A program made the position numbers and the translations under genes. From contig JAGCXP010000057.1 of NCBI GenBank assembly GCA_017961345.1, positions 1 to 57,356 of the forward strand: DNA of 57,356 nt. Direction: 5' to 3'. The notes beneath the pieces were generated by a model. That model did not search any database. It saw only the letters and a program-made list of their open reading frames with translations, and was not told where the DNA came from. Shown here one piece after another: positions 56,229 through 57,356 of the stretch. Source of the stretch: Bacteroidales bacterium. GTDB taxonomy: Bacteria; Bacteroidota; Bacteroidia; Bacteroidales; UBA932. How positions within the stretch are numbered: the first letter of the stretch is position 1; every line of letters begins with the position of its first letter.

Positions 56229-56810
56229 ATGTTTACGCTCATCGACCTTCCCTATGCACTGACCGCCCTTGAAGGCGTCATCAGTGCCCAAACGCTTTCC
56301 TTCCACCACGGCAAGCACCTGCAGACCTACGTAAACAACCTCAACAAACTGCTTCCCGGCAGCCCGTACGAAGGCCTTTCCCTGGAAGAGATTGTCAAAA
56401 AAGCCGACGGAGCCATCTTCAACAACGCCGGACAGGTTCTCAACCACAACCTCTATTTCACACAGTTCAAGGCTCCGCGGGAAGGCGATACGCCCAGCGG
56501 CCCCCTCGCCGAACAAATCAATCGGCAGTTCGGCTCATTCGAAGCCTTCCAGGAGGAATTCGCCGCCAAAGGCGCCGGCCTTTTCGGCAGCGGTTGGGTA
56601 TGGCTCTCCGCCCAGGCGGACGGCACCCTCGTCATCACCCAGGAGACCAATGCCGGCAATCCCCTCACCAAAGGCTTGAAGCCCCTCTTGACCTTCGACG
56701 TCTGGGAACACGCCTACTACCTCGACTGGCAGAACCGTCGTCCCGATTACCTCAAAGCCCTCTGGAGCCTGATCGACTGGAACGAGGTCGAAAAACGATA
56801 CGGGAGATAG
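56229..56810 (+). CDS. sodB: Superoxide dismutase, Fe/Mn type
   Basis: This enzyme dismutates superoxide to oxygen and peroxide in the cytoplasm. The 193-residue protein has the four metal ligands: His in SFHHGKHLQTYVNNLN (residue 26 region), His in VLNHNLYF, and Asp and His in FDVWEHAYYLDW. GAGLFGSGWVWL is the second signature. Iron or cambialistic use cannot be decided from these residues alone. It forms an operon with the nitroreductase. Confidence 0.96.
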   Translation: MFTLIDLPYALTALEGVISAQTLSFHHGKHLQTYVNNLNKLLPGSPYEGLSLEEIVKKADGAIFNNAGQVLNHNLYFTQFKAPREGDTPSGPLAEQINRQFGSFEAFQEEFAAKGAGLFGSGWVWLSAQADGTLVITQETNAGNPLTKGLKPLLTFDVWEHAYYLDWQNRRPDYLKALWSLIDWNEVEKRYGR

Positions 56811-56867
56811 GGCGTTCTCCAGGCGGCTACGCCTCCACAGTCGGCATCCCTAAAATCACGAACCGAG

Positions 56868-56905
56868 GTACACGTGCAAGCGGGAAAGGGGCGAAATCTC
56901 GCTCT
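56868..56905 (+). repeat. GTACAC hairpin unit 3
   Basis: GTACAC at 56868-56873; stem AGCGGGA (56879-56885) / TCTCGCT (56897-56903), seven pairs if one G-U is allowed, aligning with AGCGAGA / TCTCGCT in unit 1. Confidence 0.7.
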
Positions 56906-57013
56906 GAGCGGGACCTGCAGCACGCGCGCACGCACAAAATGGGCCAAATACAGCGTGGAGCTATGCTGGAGCACGGCACCGCTTCGTTTTGAGGCCAAAA
57001 ACAGCGTGGAGCT

Positions 57014-57271
57014 ATGCTCCAGCACCTGGTCGGGCAAATGTGCACGTGCACTCTTGACCGACCGGGTTCCGAAGTATTTGGCGAGGAGCAAAAATGCGGG
57101 AAAACGTAGCCAGCGAAGTTCCGGGGAGATATCAAGCGAATGGAGCACAACCGCAAAGCACTTGCGAAGGCGAGGAGGCAACGCCGCCGGCAAGAAGGAA
57201 TGCCGTCGGCTAAAGCAAAGGCGCTGCGCCGAGCGCGAAGGAGCGGCTCGCTTCGCGCCTTGCTTTTGCCC
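57014..57271 (+). repeat. Two-copy structured element, copy 2
   Basis: Aligns with 18045-18305. The inverted repeat is GGTCGGGCAA (57028-57037) / TTGACCGACC (57054-57063) with one mismatch, and the terminal 65-base hairpin (57207-57271) is almost identical to copy 1, differing mainly in the internal loop (CTGCGC for TAGCAC). Confidence 0.72.
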
Positions 57272-57308
57272 GAACCATTACTCGTTAGCACTTAGCTTTT
57301 ACGCAGAG

Positions 57309-57347
57309 GTACACTTGAGAGCGGAAAATGGGCGAAATCTCGCTCGG
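57309..57347 (+). repeat. GTACAC hairpin unit 4
   Basis: GTACAC at 57309-57314; stem GAGCG (57319-57323) / CGCTC (57341-57345). It follows the second element by about 37 bases, so an array may continue beyond the window. Confidence 0.65.
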
Positions 57348-57356
57348 AGAGTGCCC

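Larger units (their letters stand above)
56811..57356. other. Gene-free region with repeat elements at the right edge
   Basis: No credible gene follows sodB. A small hairpin AGGCG / CGCCT (56821-56834) without T-tract comes first, then GTACAC hairpin unit 3, two copies of CAGCGTGGAGCTATGCT (about 56950 and 57003), the second copy of the ~260-base element and hairpin unit 4, cut by the window edge. Confidence 0.75.

Overview
The window comes from a GC-rich member of the Bacteroidales (Bacteroidota), probably an uncultured gut or rumen lineage. The evidence is a SusC/SusD pair with many lipoprotein glycosidases, a hybrid two-component-type regulator, promoters of the Bacteroides form (TTTG, 19-21 bases, TAnnTTTG), frequent ATGA/GTGA gene overlaps, and a Bacteroidota-like 16S 5' end on the minus strand at the left edge. 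I cannot name the genus from sequence alone.

Left part (1-15.9 kb): fourteen minus-strand genes, never more than about 36 bases apart, run from an FHS-type sugar permease through a ROK kinase, rpiB, a CYTH triphosphatase, a nucleoside kinase, recA, trpS, rlmN, recX, a DUF4954 beta-helix protein, an amidohydrolase, a MATE exporter, an esterase and dtd. The run ends directly on a perfect rRNA promoter. RlmN lacks its second catalytic cysteine. Middle part (16-29.5 kb): murI divergent from tatAC; a 1.25-kb gene-free stretch of structured repeats; a metal-type TonB receptor, an HMA protein and NfnA/NfnB in one run; sppA followed by a ManA-like protein that has lost most metal ligands; a small outer-membrane barrel; a radical SAM protein; an acidic protein overlapping miaA.

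Right part (29.5-55.6 kb): a polysaccharide utilization locus whose enzymes (GH76 endo-alpha-1,6-mannanase, GH125 exo-alpha-1,6-mannosidase, two GH92 alpha-mannosidases) point to a branched alpha-mannan, with a GH97 SusB-like alpha-glucosidase in addition. It has three minus-strand operons. One is susC-susD-susE-GH76-susE-GH125. The second is a 47-residue small ORF, a fimbrillin/SusE-like lipoprotein, an SGNH-LamG lipoprotein and GH97. The third is GH92-GH92. The regulator is a 1306-residue HTCS-type protein whose phosphoacceptor His and Asp, together with the ATP-binding boxes, appear degenerate. Two of the operons carry the same operator-like direct repeat (AAATCGTAC type, 21-base period) exactly 21 bases upstream of a -7-like box.

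Right end (55.7-57.4 kb): a nitroreductase and an Fe/Mn superoxide dismutase, then a second copy of the structured repeat seen at 18 kb. The strongest leads for something undescribed are the pseudo-HTCS with its operator, the two-copy hairpin-rich repeat, and the small ORF plus modular lipoproteins.
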